Positions 1 through 8,459 of a stretch of 64,000 bases of DNA are shown here, piece by piece. Each line of letters opens with the position of its first letter. Position 1 is the first letter of the stretch. The stretch is from the NCBI RefSeq assembly GCF_000409775.1, contig NZ_KE332392.1:38410-102409 (forward strand). Direction: 5' to 3'. Below the pieces are notes generated by a model, which was not told the DNA's origin, did no database searches, and was given only the letters and a program-made list of their open reading frames with translations. The stretch comes from Litchfieldella anticariensis FP35 = DSM 16096 (GTDB taxonomy: Bacteria; Pseudomonadota; Gammaproteobacteria; Pseudomonadales; Halomonadaceae). The position numbers were made by a program, and so were the translations under genes.

Positions 1-2
1 GC

Positions 3-383
3 ATTTTGCATCCGCAGGATGCCGTCAGAGCCAGGTCGGCCGGTGTCGATGGCATCATTGTATCCAACCATGGTGGGCGCCAGTTGGATGGTACCGTGGC
101 TCCCATGAGGGCATTGCCATCAATCGTTCAGGCGGTGGAAGATTTGCCTGTCATGATCGATAGCGGCTTCCGACGCGGTAGCGATGTTCTCAAGGCCTTG
201 GGATTGGGTGCCAGATTCGTGTTCATCGGGCGTCCGTTCAACTATGCCGCGGCCTATGCTGGTAAGGCGGGAGTGGCACACGCCATTCACTTGCTGTCCG
301 ATGAAATCTCACGCAACACAGCATTGCTGGGAATTACACGGACAGCAGAGATGAGCCAAGCTCATCTCTGCAGGAATTGCTGA
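3..383 (+). CDS. FMN-dependent 2-hydroxyacid dehydrogenase, C-terminal part (5' end outside window)
   Basis: Only the last 126 codons are present; the frame is open to the left edge. The visible part contains VSNHGGRQLDG, the FMN/substrate loop of the lactate dehydrogenase-glycolate oxidase-mandelate dehydrogenase family, with its His-Gly-Gly-Arg, followed by DSGFRRGSDVLKALGLGA and FIGRP, the phosphate-binding end of the TIM barrel. Such enzymes oxidise an L-2-hydroxyacid to the 2-oxoacid, passing electrons to quinone or oxygen. The exact substrate cannot be read from this fragment. The end converges with the tartrate/malate dehydrogenase on the other strand, 8 bp away, and a 12-bp hairpin lies within the last codons. 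Confidence 0.85.
   Translation: MLHPQDAVRARSAGVDGIIVSNHGGRQLDGTVAPMRALPSIVQAVEDLPVMIDSGFRRGSDVLKALGLGARFVFIGRPFNYAAAYAGKAGVAHAIHLLSDEISRNTALLGITRTAEMSQAHLCRNC
345..371. terminator. Perfect 12-bp hairpin in the last codons of the hydroxyacid dehydrogenase
   Basis: GCAGAGATGAGC (345-356) and its exact complement (360-371) are separated by 3 nt. The hairpin is inside the coding tail and just before the stop, in a convergent gene pair. There is no U-run, so it is a weak terminator candidate; it may only stabilise the 3' ends of both messages. Confidence 0.4.
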
Positions 384-391
384 GTCGCACC

Positions 392-1465
392 TCAACCAGC
401 AATCCGCTCGGCAATTGCCTTGCCCAGGCTCTCGGTGCTGCCCTGGCCACGGAGATCCGGTGTCAGCGTCTGGGCATCGCCTTCGGCCAGCACGCTTTCA
501 ATGGCGTCGACGATGGCCGTGCCGGCCTCCTGATGTCCCAGGTGCTCCAGCATCATGGCCGCCGACCAGATCTGGCCGATGGGGTTGGCAATGCCTTTGC
601 CGGCGATGTCCGGGGCGCTGCCGTGGACCGGTTCGAACAGGCTGGGAAAGGTGCCTTCCGGGTTGATGTTGGCCGATGGTGCCACCCCGATGGTGCCGGT
701 GCAGGCAGGGCCCAGGTCGGAGAGGATATCGCCGAACAGGTTGCTGCCCACCACTACATCGAACCAATCAGGATGCATCACGAAGTTGGCGGTAAGGATG
801 TCGATATGGAACTTGTCGACACTGACCTCCGGGTATTTCTTGGCCATCTCCTCCACCCGCTCGTCCCAGTAGGGCATGGTGATGGAGATGCCGTTGGACT
901 TGGTGGCCGAGGTCAGTTTCTTGCGCGGGCGGGTTTGGGCCAGGTCGAAGGCATACTTGAGCACCCGGTCGATGCCGGTGCGAGTCATGACGGTTTCCTG
1001 GATCACCACCTCGCGTTCCGTGCCTTCGAACATCTTGCCACCGATGCTGGAATATTCGCCCTCGGTATTCTCGCGTACCACGTAGAAATCGATATCGCCT
1101 GACTGGCGATCGGCCAGTGGGCTCTTGATGCCGGGCATCAGCCTGCAGGGCCGCAGGTTGATGTACTGGTCGAAGCGACGGCGAAACTGTAGTAACGACC
1201 CCCACAAGGAAATGTGATCCGGCACTTTCTCCGGCCAACCCACAGCACCATAGAACAGCGCGTCGAAATCCTTGAGCTGATCGAACCAGTCGTCCGGCAG
1301 CATCTGACCGTGTTCGAGATAGTAGTCGCAGTTGCCGAACTCGAAGTGCCGGTATTCCAGATCAATGTCGAAACGCTTGGCGGCGGCTTCCAGGGCACGC
1401 AGTCCCTCGGGCATCACTTCGGTGCCGATGCCATCCCCGGCGATAACGGCGATTCTGTGGGTCAT
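392..1465 (-). CDS. Tartrate dehydrogenase / D-malate dehydrogenase (decarboxylating)
   Basis: This 357-residue member of the isocitrate/isopropylmalate dehydrogenase family would oxidise tartrate or D-malate with NAD and a divalent metal. It starts with IAVIAGDGIGTEV, and has the family substrate-binding arginines (FRRRFDQYINLRPCR), VRENTEGEYS, the catalytic Lys in TSATKSNG, and the metal/NAD region GSNLFGDILSDLGP followed by EPVHGSAPDIAGKG. The WGSLLQFRR and YINLRP pattern is that of the TtuC/DmlA group rather than LeuB. The ATG at 1465 follows GAGGAG. It is divergent from a LysR gene 105 bp away, the usual dmlA-dmlR arrangement, so that regulator probably controls it. D-malate versus tartrate specificity is not decidable here. 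Confidence 0.88.
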   Translation of the reverse strand: MTHRIAVIAGDGIGTEVMPEGLRALEAAAKRFDIDLEYRHFEFGNCDYYLEHGQMLPDDWFDQLKDFDALFYGAVGWPEKVPDHISLWGSLLQFRRRFDQYINLRPCRLMPGIKSPLADRQSGDIDFYVVRENTEGEYSSIGGKMFEGTEREVVIQETVMTRTGIDRVLKYAFDLAQTRPRKKLTSATKSNGISITMPYWDERVEEMAKKYPEVSVDKFHIDILTANFVMHPDWFDVVVGSNLFGDILSDLGPACTGTIGVAPSANINPEGTFPSLFEPVHGSAPDIAGKGIANPIGQIWSAAMMLEHLGHQEAGTAIVDAIESVLAEGDAQTLTPDLRGQGSTESLGKAIAERIAG

Positions 1466-1570
1466 GTCGTTCTCCTCTGGCTTGGTGAACCTAGTCTAGC
1501 CCTTGTTGTCGATTTGATAATCAGGCTAGAGTGAAACCCATTCTTGCGTTCAAGTGGATAATGAGAGGCC

Positions 1571-2515
1571 ATGGCCCAGCTCGACGATCTGGCTTTTTTC
1601 CAGCGCTTGGCTCAATGCGGAAGCCTCACGGCCACGGGGCGTGAGCTGGGGTTGTCGCTATCAGCGGTAAGCAAACGCTTGAAGCAACTCGAGGAGCGTC
1701 TGGGTGTCGAACTGGCTAGCCGCACCACGCGCCGGCTGACGCTGACTGCCGAAGGGGAATTGTATCTTGCCCGAGGTGCCATCATCCTCGACGAGCTCAG
1801 CGAGCTGGAAGAAACGCTGGGGGATCGTCAGGCCGAGTTGAGCGGGCGATTGCGGATCAATGCCACCTTTGGCTTCGGACGCCGCCATGTTGCGCCGTTG
1901 CTTTCTTCCTTCTGTGCGCGACACCCGCGCCTGGATGCGTGGCTAGAATTGACCAATTTTCCGCTTAACCTCAGTGACCATGGCTTCGACATCGGTATTC
2001 GGGTCGGTGAACCTCCCGATTCGCGATTGGTGGCGAGGCGCATCCTGGCCAACCGTCGGGTATTATGTGCCGCCCCCACTTATCTTGCCGGTAGAGTTGC
2101 CCCGCAGCATCCGAACGATCTGGGCGACCACCAGTGTCTGGTGCTGCGTGAAAACGATAGTGACTATGCGCTATGGCGCTTCGTGAGCTGCGACGACAGC
2201 GGGGAAGAACGTTCGGTCAAGGTTGGGGGTCGCTTGGCCAGTAACGATGGCGAGGTGATCACTCGTATGGCCCTGGACGGCCACGGTATCATGCTGCGTT
2301 CCTGGTGGGACGTGCACGAGCACCTTGTCAGCGGTCGGTTGGTGGAACTGTTGCCCGGCTGGCAGGGAGTGAGGGCGGATTTCTTTGCTGTCTACGATCA
2401 GCGTCGTCACGTCCCGGTACGAATACAAGCCTTCATCGCCTATCTTGAGGAAACAATGGCCGGACGGATTCCGCCATTGTCGTGTGCCTCGCAGCAAAGG
2501 GAGTCCATGATGTGA
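1571..2515 (+). CDS. LysR-family regulator (DmlR-like)
   Basis: A 314-residue LysR regulator. The N-terminal winged helix-turn-helix covers about residues 1-62 (FFQRLAQCGSLTATGRELGLS, then SKRLKQLEERLGVELASRTTRRL), followed by the effector-binding domain. The sequence belongs to the DmlR/AaeR-like branch, common next to dicarboxylate genes. It is divergent from the tartrate/D-malate dehydrogenase, so it probably activates that gene in response to its substrate. Its stop codon TGA (2513-2515) overlaps the GTG start of the downstream glycosyltransferase, an unexpected partner. The start at 1571 follows GAGAGG. Confidence 0.88.
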   Translation: MAQLDDLAFFQRLAQCGSLTATGRELGLSLSAVSKRLKQLEERLGVELASRTTRRLTLTAEGELYLARGAIILDELSELEETLGDRQAELSGRLRINATFGFGRRHVAPLLSSFCARHPRLDAWLELTNFPLNLSDHGFDIGIRVGEPPDSRLVARRILANRRVLCAAPTYLAGRVAPQHPNDLGDHQCLVLRENDSDYALWRFVSCDDSGEERSVKVGGRLASNDGEVITRMALDGHGIMLRSWWDVHEHLVSGRLVELLPGWQGVRADFFAVYDQRRHVPVRIQAFIAYLEETMAGRIPPLSCASQQRESMM

Positions 2516-3825
2516 ATATCTTGATGTTCACTAATACCTATCGGCCTATCGTAGGTGGAGTCAGTGAGTCGGTGCAGCGGCTCAAGAATCGCTTGCAGGC
2601 CGAGGGGCACCGGGTGTTGGTGGTGGCTCCCAAGATGCGTGGCCAGCCCCGACGTGAAAAAGACGTGGTGCGAGTGGCGGCGGTCCAGCATTTCAATGGC
2701 AGCGACTTTTCCTTACCGGTACCGATTCCCGGCCAGCTTTTCGAGGCCATCGAAGATTTCGATCCTGATATTATCCATTCCCATCATCCCTTCCTGCTCG
2801 GTGACACGGCCGCTAGGGCGGCGGATACCTACGGGTTGCCCCTGGTGTTCACTCACCACACGCTTTATGAGCATTACACTCACTATGTTCCCGGCGATTC
2901 GCCGCGTATGCAGCGATTCGCGGTAGCGCTCTCCACCGAATACACCCGACTATGCGAAGCGGTGATCGCGCCTAGTGAAAGCATTCGCGATTTGCTATTG
3001 CGACGTGGGGCCAATGTGAATATCACCGTGGCCCCTAGCGGGGTCGATACGCGACGGTTTGGCCGGGGGGATGGCACCATGTTGCGCCTGCGTTTGGGTA
3101 TTCCCCGGGGTGCCTACGTGGTCGGACATGTCGGCCGCCTGGCCAAGGAGAAGAATCTTCCCTTCCTTGCCGAAGCCGTGGCGCGCTTACTGCAGTGGCA
3201 ACGCGACGCCCATTTCCTGGTGGTGGGTGACGGCGATGCACGTGAATGCATGCAGCAGGAAGCGAGACGGTATGGGGTGGAGTCGCGTTTCCATTTCACC
3301 GGCCGTTTGCAAGGGCAGGCCTTGATCGACGCCTACCATGCCATGGATGTCTTCGCTTTCGCTTCGCATAGCGAGACCCAGGGCATGGTGTTGGTCGAGG
3401 CCATGGCGGCTGGCTTGCCAGTGGTGGCGATAACGGCACCAGGCGTTCGCGAAGTGCTGCGTGATGGCAGTAACGGCCGTCTGCTGATGCATGACGACAG
3501 CATGGGCATGACCATGGCGCTGGACGATTTGGCCGACCCTGAGCGTCGTCGCTCCATGAGCGTGGCAGCACATGGAGTCGCCGCCATGTTTGACGAAAGC
3601 CGCTGTGCCGCACGCTGCCTGGAGGTCTATCGTCGCGCTATTGCTGTAGGCGGTGCCTTCAGTCACGCCGACGACAACACGTGGGAGCGGGTGAGAAGTC
3701 GCCTCGGTGCGGAATGGCACATGCTGCTCCATCGTGGCCGCGTATTGCGGTCACTGCTGCAGGATGAACCGAGCGATAGAGCAACAGGTATCGATAGCGA
3801 GATTCACGATACGGCCCCCAAGTGA
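2512..3825 (+). CDS. Glycosyltransferase family 4 protein
   Basis: A 437-residue GT-B glycosyltransferase. The N-terminus (NILMFTNTYRPIVGGVSESV) carries the glycine-rich acceptor loop. The C-terminal GT4 core has GHVGRLAKEKN at about residues 205-215, followed by VVGDGDA and the E-x7-E nucleotide-sugar motif in SHSETQGMVLVEAMAAGLPVV. It resembles cytoplasmic enzymes that glycosylate lipids such as diacylglycerol, but donor and acceptor are unknown. I chose GTG at 2512, where homology begins, rather than the GTG at 2482; AAGGGAG ends 8 nt upstream. The start overlaps the regulator's stop, which implies translational coupling. About 60 extra C-terminal residues follow the catalytic core. Confidence 0.85.
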   Translation: MNILMFTNTYRPIVGGVSESVQRLKNRLQAEGHRVLVVAPKMRGQPRREKDVVRVAAVQHFNGSDFSLPVPIPGQLFEAIEDFDPDIIHSHHPFLLGDTAARAADTYGLPLVFTHHTLYEHYTHYVPGDSPRMQRFAVALSTEYTRLCEAVIAPSESIRDLLLRRGANVNITVAPSGVDTRRFGRGDGTMLRLRLGIPRGAYVVGHVGRLAKEKNLPFLAEAVARLLQWQRDAHFLVVGDGDARECMQQEARRYGVESRFHFTGRLQGQALIDAYHAMDVFAFASHSETQGMVLVEAMAAGLPVVAITAPGVREVLRDGSNGRLLMHDDSMGMTMALDDLADPERRRSMSVAAHGVAAMFDESRCAARCLEVYRRAIAVGGAFSHADDNTWERVRSRLGAEWHMLLHRGRVLRSLLQDEPSDRATGIDSEIHDTAPK

Positions 3826-3829
3826 TCCG

Positions 3830-4528
3830 TCACTCCGGGGATCGCGAGCGGCGCTGGCGTTGGCGCCAGTCGGCATAACGCTTCAACCCATACAACAGCG
3901 CGATCCCTACGACAATACCTCCCCCCGCCCATATCAGATCCTTGCGGTCGTCGGCAGTCAGCAGTGAACCGAGCTGACTGCCCAACAGTGTGACGCCGAC
4001 CAGGCCGGGCAGGATGCCGATCAACGAGCCCAACATGTAATCGCGAAAGCGCAAGTGAAAGGCGCCGGCCAGCATGTTGGTCAGGGTGAAGGGGGCCAGG
4101 GGCAGCAGGTTGACCAAGGTCATGGTGCGTACGCCGCGACCCGAGAGGTAGCGTGACAACCCTTGGAGACGTTGGCCGCCATGGCGCAGCAAGGCCTCAC
4201 GTCCAAGGCGGCGCCCCACCCAGTAGGTGCACATCGAGGTGGCGAGCGTGCCGGCCAAGGCATAACCGAATCCCCATACCGGCCCGAACATCAGGCCGGT
4301 CAAGGCAACCAGAATGCTCAAAGGGAACATCACGAGAGATGTGCCGATATAGATAGCCACGACGACGATAATGGCCCAGGCACTGTCTCGCCATGCCATC
4401 GAACCCTGGAGTAAGGCATAGAGCGTGCGGGCATCGAGTAGGTCCTTCATCGCCAGCCATTGCCACAGCAAGCCTAGGGCGGCCAATGTGGCCAACGCCA
4501 CTAGGGTTACAGTGAGGGATCGGGACAT
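3830..4528 (-). CDS. TVP38/TMEM64-family (DedA-like) membrane protein
   Basis: A 232-residue inner-membrane protein with about five or six hydrophobic segments. The central SNARE-associated (VTT) region includes FPLSILVALTGLMFGPVWGF, then GRRLGREAL and VNLLPLAPFTLTNMLAGAFH, which fit the re-entrant-loop signature of the family. DedA/TVP38 proteins are linked to lipid translocation and envelope homeostasis; no specific substrate is visible. I start at the ATG at 4528 (MSRSLTV) because the 16 upstream in-frame residues are polar and atypical. The gene converges with the glycosyltransferase, with only 4 bp between stops. Confidence 0.82.
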   Translation of the reverse strand: MSRSLTVTLVALATLAALGLLWQWLAMKDLLDARTLYALLQGSMAWRDSAWAIIVVVAIYIGTSLVMFPLSILVALTGLMFGPVWGFGYALAGTLATSMCTYWVGRRLGREALLRHGGQRLQGLSRYLSGRGVRTMTLVNLLPLAPFTLTNMLAGAFHLRFRDYMLGSLIGILPGLVGVTLLGSQLGSLLTADDRKDLIWAGGGIVVGIALLYGLKRYADWRQRQRRSRSPE

Positions 4529-4596
4529 GGGATGGTGGTCCTGCGCTGTATTACGTGAGCTACAGGATACGGACAACGTGCACTATGGCAATGTTC

Positions 4597-4648
4597 ACCG
4601 AGCAGGTCAGGCTAATGTGTGCACCGAGTCAGTCAGGCTGATGTGGCG
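4597..4648. repeat. Imperfect 26-bp tandem duplication over the mtfA stop codon
   Basis: Positions 4597-4622 and 4623-4648 are two adjacent 26-nt units matching at 19 positions, both containing TCAGGCT and ATGTG. The second unit contains the mtfA stop (4633-4635), so the duplication spans the gene's 3' end. Confidence 0.5.
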
Positions 4649-5442
4649 CCGGGCAGACGAGACAGCGGATCCTGGCGGAAGTAACGTGCGAGTAGGGCAT
4701 AGAGCTCGGGATAGGCGTTATGGAGGACATCCGGCGCACTGAAGAAATGCTCGCAACACACCGCATAGCATTCACCGGGGTGGCTGGCGGCGTAGTCGTC
4801 TATCGGCGTGTCCTCACCGCGCTCGAGCCGAGCCTGCAGATCGTCCCATACGGCCGTGAAGATACGGTGCCACTCGCGTGGATCGATGTCGCGCGGCAGT
4901 GGTGGGAAACCGGCGATATCGCTGGCGTTGCCCATGTCGAGCTTGTGTGCCAGTTCGTGGATCAGCACGTTGAAGCCGGTCCAGTCGCCGCTCTCCATCA
5001 GGTCGGTAAAGGAGACCACTATCGGCCCTTGATAGGAGGTTTCGCCGGCGCGCTCGTCGACGTATTCGTGCATGATGCCGAATTCGTCCATTTCTTCCAC
5101 CTGGCGCTGGAAAGAATCAGGCAGTACCAGTATCTCGTGAACGTTGGCAAAAGCATCCTGATGCTCGTGGTCGCGCCAGTTGAGGGTCAGCAGGCAGGCC
5201 TGGGCAGCCAGCGCGAGACGCGCCGACAGGTCGAAGTTGGTGGTTTCCGCCAGGTCAGGGTGCAGTGTCAGGCGTTTGTGGTGGGCGAAGTACCAGGCAC
5301 GGCGACCCAGGCGCGCTGCCTCATCATCATCGAGCGCGGCGAGTAGGGGAATGCGGCTGAGGGCTTCGCGCCAGGCCTCATCGGGAAACGGGTGGCGGGC
5401 CTCGAAGCGTTCGGCCCGCCAGCGGCGCCATTTATCGAGCAT
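4633..5442 (-). CDS. mtfA: MtfA-family zinc metallopeptidase (M90)
   Basis: A 269-residue cytosolic protein with the gluzincin motif HELAHKLD at residues 162-169 and a downstream acidic-Cys-rich helix (YAVCCEHFFSAPD) expected to supply the third zinc ligand. Length and layout match MtfA, an aminopeptidase that in Escherichia coli binds the Mlc repressor and so modulates ptsG. No Mlc homologue or PTS gene is nearby, so the regulatory role cannot be inferred. The next gene upstream on this strand, the GNAT-nitrilase fusion, ends 9 bp before its start, so the two are probably cotranscribed. Confidence 0.85.
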   Translation of the reverse strand: MLDKWRRWRAERFEARHPFPDEAWREALSRIPLLAALDDDEAARLGRRAWYFAHHKRLTLHPDLAETTNFDLSARLALAAQACLLTLNWRDHEHQDAFANVHEILVLPDSFQRQVEEMDEFGIMHEYVDERAGETSYQGPIVVSFTDLMESGDWTGFNVLIHELAHKLDMGNASDIAGFPPLPRDIDPREWHRIFTAVWDDLQARLERGEDTPIDDYAASHPGECYAVCCEHFFSAPDVLHNAYPELYALLARYFRQDPLSRLPGATSA

Positions 5443-5451
5443 GACTGAGTC

Positions 5452-7023
5452 TCAATTTTCTTCCTGCCTTCCCCCGGACTTCCACGACCAGTCACGCCAA
5501 CGCAAGTCGAACAGATCCTTGCGGCGGTCCTTGAGGTTGGTCACGGAGCCCTCGGCACGCACCACGGTCAGCCGCGTCAGGTCGAGATCGGAGAACATGA
5601 TCATCTCGGTGTTGGGGGTGGTCTCGGAGAGCACGGCATCGTGCGGGAAAGCGAAGTCCGACGGCGAGAACACGGATGACTGGGCATACTGGATATCGAG
5701 ATTCTCGATCGATGGCACGTTGCCCACGCTGCCGCACAACACCACGTAGCACTCGTTCTCGATGGCTCGCGCTTGGGAACAATGGCGTACACGCAAGTAG
5801 CCGTTCTTGGTGTCGGTCCAGAACGGCACGAACAGGATATCCATGTCTTGGTCAGCCAACAGCCGCGAGAGTTCGGGAAATTCCACGTCGTAGCAGATCT
5901 GGATGCCTACACGGCCGGCATCGGTCTGGAATACGCGCAGTTCGTCGCCACCCTCGATCACCCAATCACGCCGTTCCTGAGGCGTGATGTGGAGCTTGGC
6001 CTGGGATTCCAGGCTGCCGTCACGATGGCACAGATAGGAGACATTGTAGAGGTTGCCATTCTCACCGATCTCGATCATCGAGCCGGCCACGATATTGATG
6101 TTATAGGACACCGCCATGCGCGACAGTTCGGTTTTGAACTGCTCGGTGAAACCTGCGAGGTAACGAATGGCGGCCAATTGATCCTGCTGGGCGGCGCGAT
6201 CTTGGAGGCCCATCAGCGGCGCGTTGAACAACTCCGGGAATACGGCGAAGTCGCTTTGGTAACCGGACAGGGCATCAACGAAGTATTCGACCTGTTGCAG
6301 CACCGCTTCCACCGAGGCGAATTCACGCATCTGCCACTGTACGGCACCGACCCGCACCTGGGTGGGGCGAGTTTCCAGCACCCGCTCGGCTGGCTCGTAA
6401 AGGATGTTGTTCCACTCCAACAGAGTGGCGAAGCCCTGGGATTTCTCGTCTTCCGGCAGATACTTGCGCAGCAAGCGCTTGACCTGGAAGTCGTTGGCCA
6501 ACTGGAACGACAGGATGGGGTCGTGAATCTCCTTGCGCGACACCTTGTCGATGTACTCGGTTGGCGAGAGTTCGTCTGCGTGCTGGTGATAATTGGGGAT
6601 ACGACCGCCGGCGAGGATCGCGCGCAGGTTCATCGAGCGGCATAGCTCCTTACGCGCCTCGTACAGGCGTCGCCCCAGCCGGTAGCCGCGGTAGGCCGGG
6701 TCGATCAGCACGTCGAGCCCGTACATGGCATCGCCATCGGGGTCGTTGAGAATGGTCTCACGCTTGCCGATCAGATCGTCGTACTTGTGCGGATTGGAGA
6801 ACTCGTCGTAGTCGACCAGCGCGGTCAGGGCCACGCCAACTACCATCTCGTCGTCCTCAATCACGATCTGGCCATCGGGAAATTCGTCAATCAGTTTGTC
6901 GATGGTGAGCTTCGGCCAGGCGCCGCCGATATCCTCGTAGACCCGATCCATCAACGTCTTGAGCTGTGGGTAGTCGTCCGAGGTCAGGTTGCGCAGGTTG
7001 AGGTGCAGATCGTCGAGGGACAT
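5452..7023 (-). CDS. GNAT acetyltransferase - carbon-nitrogen hydrolase fusion
   Basis: A 523-residue two-domain protein. Residues about 5-210 form a GNAT acetyltransferase domain with the acetyl-CoA loop RGYRLGRRLYEAR. Residues about 225-515 form a nitrilase-superfamily domain with the complete triad: Glu in FPELF, Lys in KLHITP and Cys in QICYDVEFPE. The fusion is a recognised but biochemically obscure family. Possible chemistry is acetylation of an amine combined with hydrolysis of an amide, perhaps metabolite repair; no substrate can be assigned. I start at the ATG at 7023 (MSLDDLH), where GNAT homology begins and AGGAA sits upstream, rather than 30 codons earlier. Confidence 0.85.
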   Translation of the reverse strand: MSLDDLHLNLRNLTSDDYPQLKTLMDRVYEDIGGAWPKLTIDKLIDEFPDGQIVIEDDEMVVGVALTALVDYDEFSNPHKYDDLIGKRETILNDPDGDAMYGLDVLIDPAYRGYRLGRRLYEARKELCRSMNLRAILAGGRIPNYHQHADELSPTEYIDKVSRKEIHDPILSFQLANDFQVKRLLRKYLPEDEKSQGFATLLEWNNILYEPAERVLETRPTQVRVGAVQWQMREFASVEAVLQQVEYFVDALSGYQSDFAVFPELFNAPLMGLQDRAAQQDQLAAIRYLAGFTEQFKTELSRMAVSYNINIVAGSMIEIGENGNLYNVSYLCHRDGSLESQAKLHITPQERRDWVIEGGDELRVFQTDAGRVGIQICYDVEFPELSRLLADQDMDILFVPFWTDTKNGYLRVRHCSQARAIENECYVVLCGSVGNVPSIENLDIQYAQSSVFSPSDFAFPHDAVLSETTPNTEMIMFSDLDLTRLTVVRAEGSVTNLKDRRKDLFDLRWRDWSWKSGGRQEEN

Positions 7024-7286
7024 GGGCGTGTTCCTGATCGAAGTGTGTGATCGAGAGGCGATGGCGCATTCTAGCATGGGCATTGAATGCGCTTTGAGGG
7101 CCTGGAGCGTCATGCCGTTGTCATCATGTCATCACGCCATGGTCATACGCGACCGCGACGATAAATCAAGACAATGACGCCTGAGTGGCTACGCTTGAGA
7201 TAAAGCAGGGATGACCGATATGCCGTATCCAGACACTTATTCAGTGTTTCCTGTGATCGGCGAGTGCAATCAATACCAGGCAAATC

Positions 7287-8459
7287 ATGACCGATAACAA
7301 CAACAAGCGTATCCGACTAGAAGGCGTCAGCAAGGTATGGAGGGACGTGCCGGCCGTTGACCAGGCGTCCTTCGAGGTGATGCCCGGCGAGTTCGTGATC
7401 CTGTTGGGGCCGTCCGGCTGTGGCAAATCCACCACGCTGCGCATGATTGCGGGCCTCGAACGCGTCTCGGCGGGGCGTATCCATATCGGCGAACGCGAAG
7501 TGACGTCGATGCCGCCGGGAGATCGCGGTATCAGCATGGTATTCCAGTCCTATGCACTGTTCCCGCACCTGAACGTCGCCGACAACATCGTCTTCGGCTT
7601 GCGCAGCCGCAAGGTGCCCAAACCCGAACGCCAAGTGCGTCTCGATAAGGTGGCCCGGCTGGTGGGCCTCGAGAACTACCTGGATCGCAAGCCGGCCCAG
7701 CTCTCCGGCGGTCAACGCCAGCGCGTGGCACTGGCCCGGGCTATTATTTCCGAGCATCCAATATGTTTAATGGACGAGCCGCTTTCCAACCTCGATGCCC
7801 GGCTGCGCGGCGAGATGCGACGCGAGATCAAATCACTTCAGCAGCGCCTGGGCATGACGGTGATCTACGTTACTCACGACCAGGTAGAAGCCATGAGCAT
7901 GGGCGACCGCGTGATCCTGATGCAGGACGGTCGCATCGTGCAGGATGGCACGCCCGGCGATCTTTATAACCACCCGGCCACGGCATTCGCGGCAAGCTTC
8001 ATCGGCAGCCCGGCGATGAACCTGGTGCCACTCGTCGCCAGTCGTGATGGCGCCGCTATCGAGGGTGAACCGCGTTGTGCCATCGCCCCCCATCGGGCAG
8101 CCGGCTGCCAACTGGGCATTCGTCCGGAAGACATCCACATCGAGCCAGCGGAAGCTGCCGGCGTGCCGGCCGAGGTGCTTGATGAGGAGTACCTTGGCGC
8201 CGACACCATTATTCGACTGCGGGTAGGGAAGCAGGAACTGCGCGCTCGTCTGCCTGGGGTGATGTCGCTTAGTGGTGAAAGGTCCTGCCGCCTGCAGTGG
8301 ACGCCGAAAGCGGCTCACTTCTTCGCCAGTGAGGATGGGCGCCGGCTGGATCTCCAAGGTTATGACTTCGCAGCTGCCCGTGGCTGCGATTCTAGGGAAG
8401 ACGAGGCCCAGACCTCGACTGCACATGATGGGAACTACCCTCCAGGAGTGAACCGATGA
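7287..8459 (+). CDS. ABC importer ATP-binding protein (UgpC/MalK type)
   Basis: A 390-residue ATPase with Walker A GPSGCGKST (41-49), Q-loop VFQSYALFPH, signature LSGGQRQRVALARA, Walker B CLMDEPLSNLD, H-loop VTHD, and a C-terminal OB-fold (TOBE) extension of about 150 residues typical of the CUT1 group. It would energise import of the solute captured by the next gene, whose ATG overlaps this stop by 4 bp. The subfamily serves sugars, polyols and glycerol-3-phosphate. The C-terminal domain sometimes carries regulatory contacts, but none is recognisable. About 263 bp upstream contain no other gene and should hold the promoter. Confidence 0.92.
   Translation: MTDNNNKRIRLEGVSKVWRDVPAVDQASFEVMPGEFVILLGPSGCGKSTTLRMIAGLERVSAGRIHIGEREVTSMPPGDRGISMVFQSYALFPHLNVADNIVFGLRSRKVPKPERQVRLDKVARLVGLENYLDRKPAQLSGGQRQRVALARAIISEHPICLMDEPLSNLDARLRGEMRREIKSLQQRLGMTVIYVTHDQVEAMSMGDRVILMQDGRIVQDGTPGDLYNHPATAFAASFIGSPAMNLVPLVASRDGAAIEGEPRCAIAPHRAAGCQLGIRPEDIHIEPAEAAGVPAEVLDEEYLGADTIIRLRVGKQELRARLPGVMSLSGERSCRLQWTPKAAHFFASEDGRRLDLQGYDFAAARGCDSREDEAQTSTAHDGNYPPGVNR

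Noticed and set aside
377..1102. 241-codon plus-strand frame opposite the tartrate/malate dehydrogenase
   Set aside because: Antisense shadow; lacks family motifs, whereas the minus-strand gene has all of them.
5773..6645. 290-codon plus-strand frame over the GNAT-nitrilase gene
   Set aside because: Antisense shadow of a well-supported gene.
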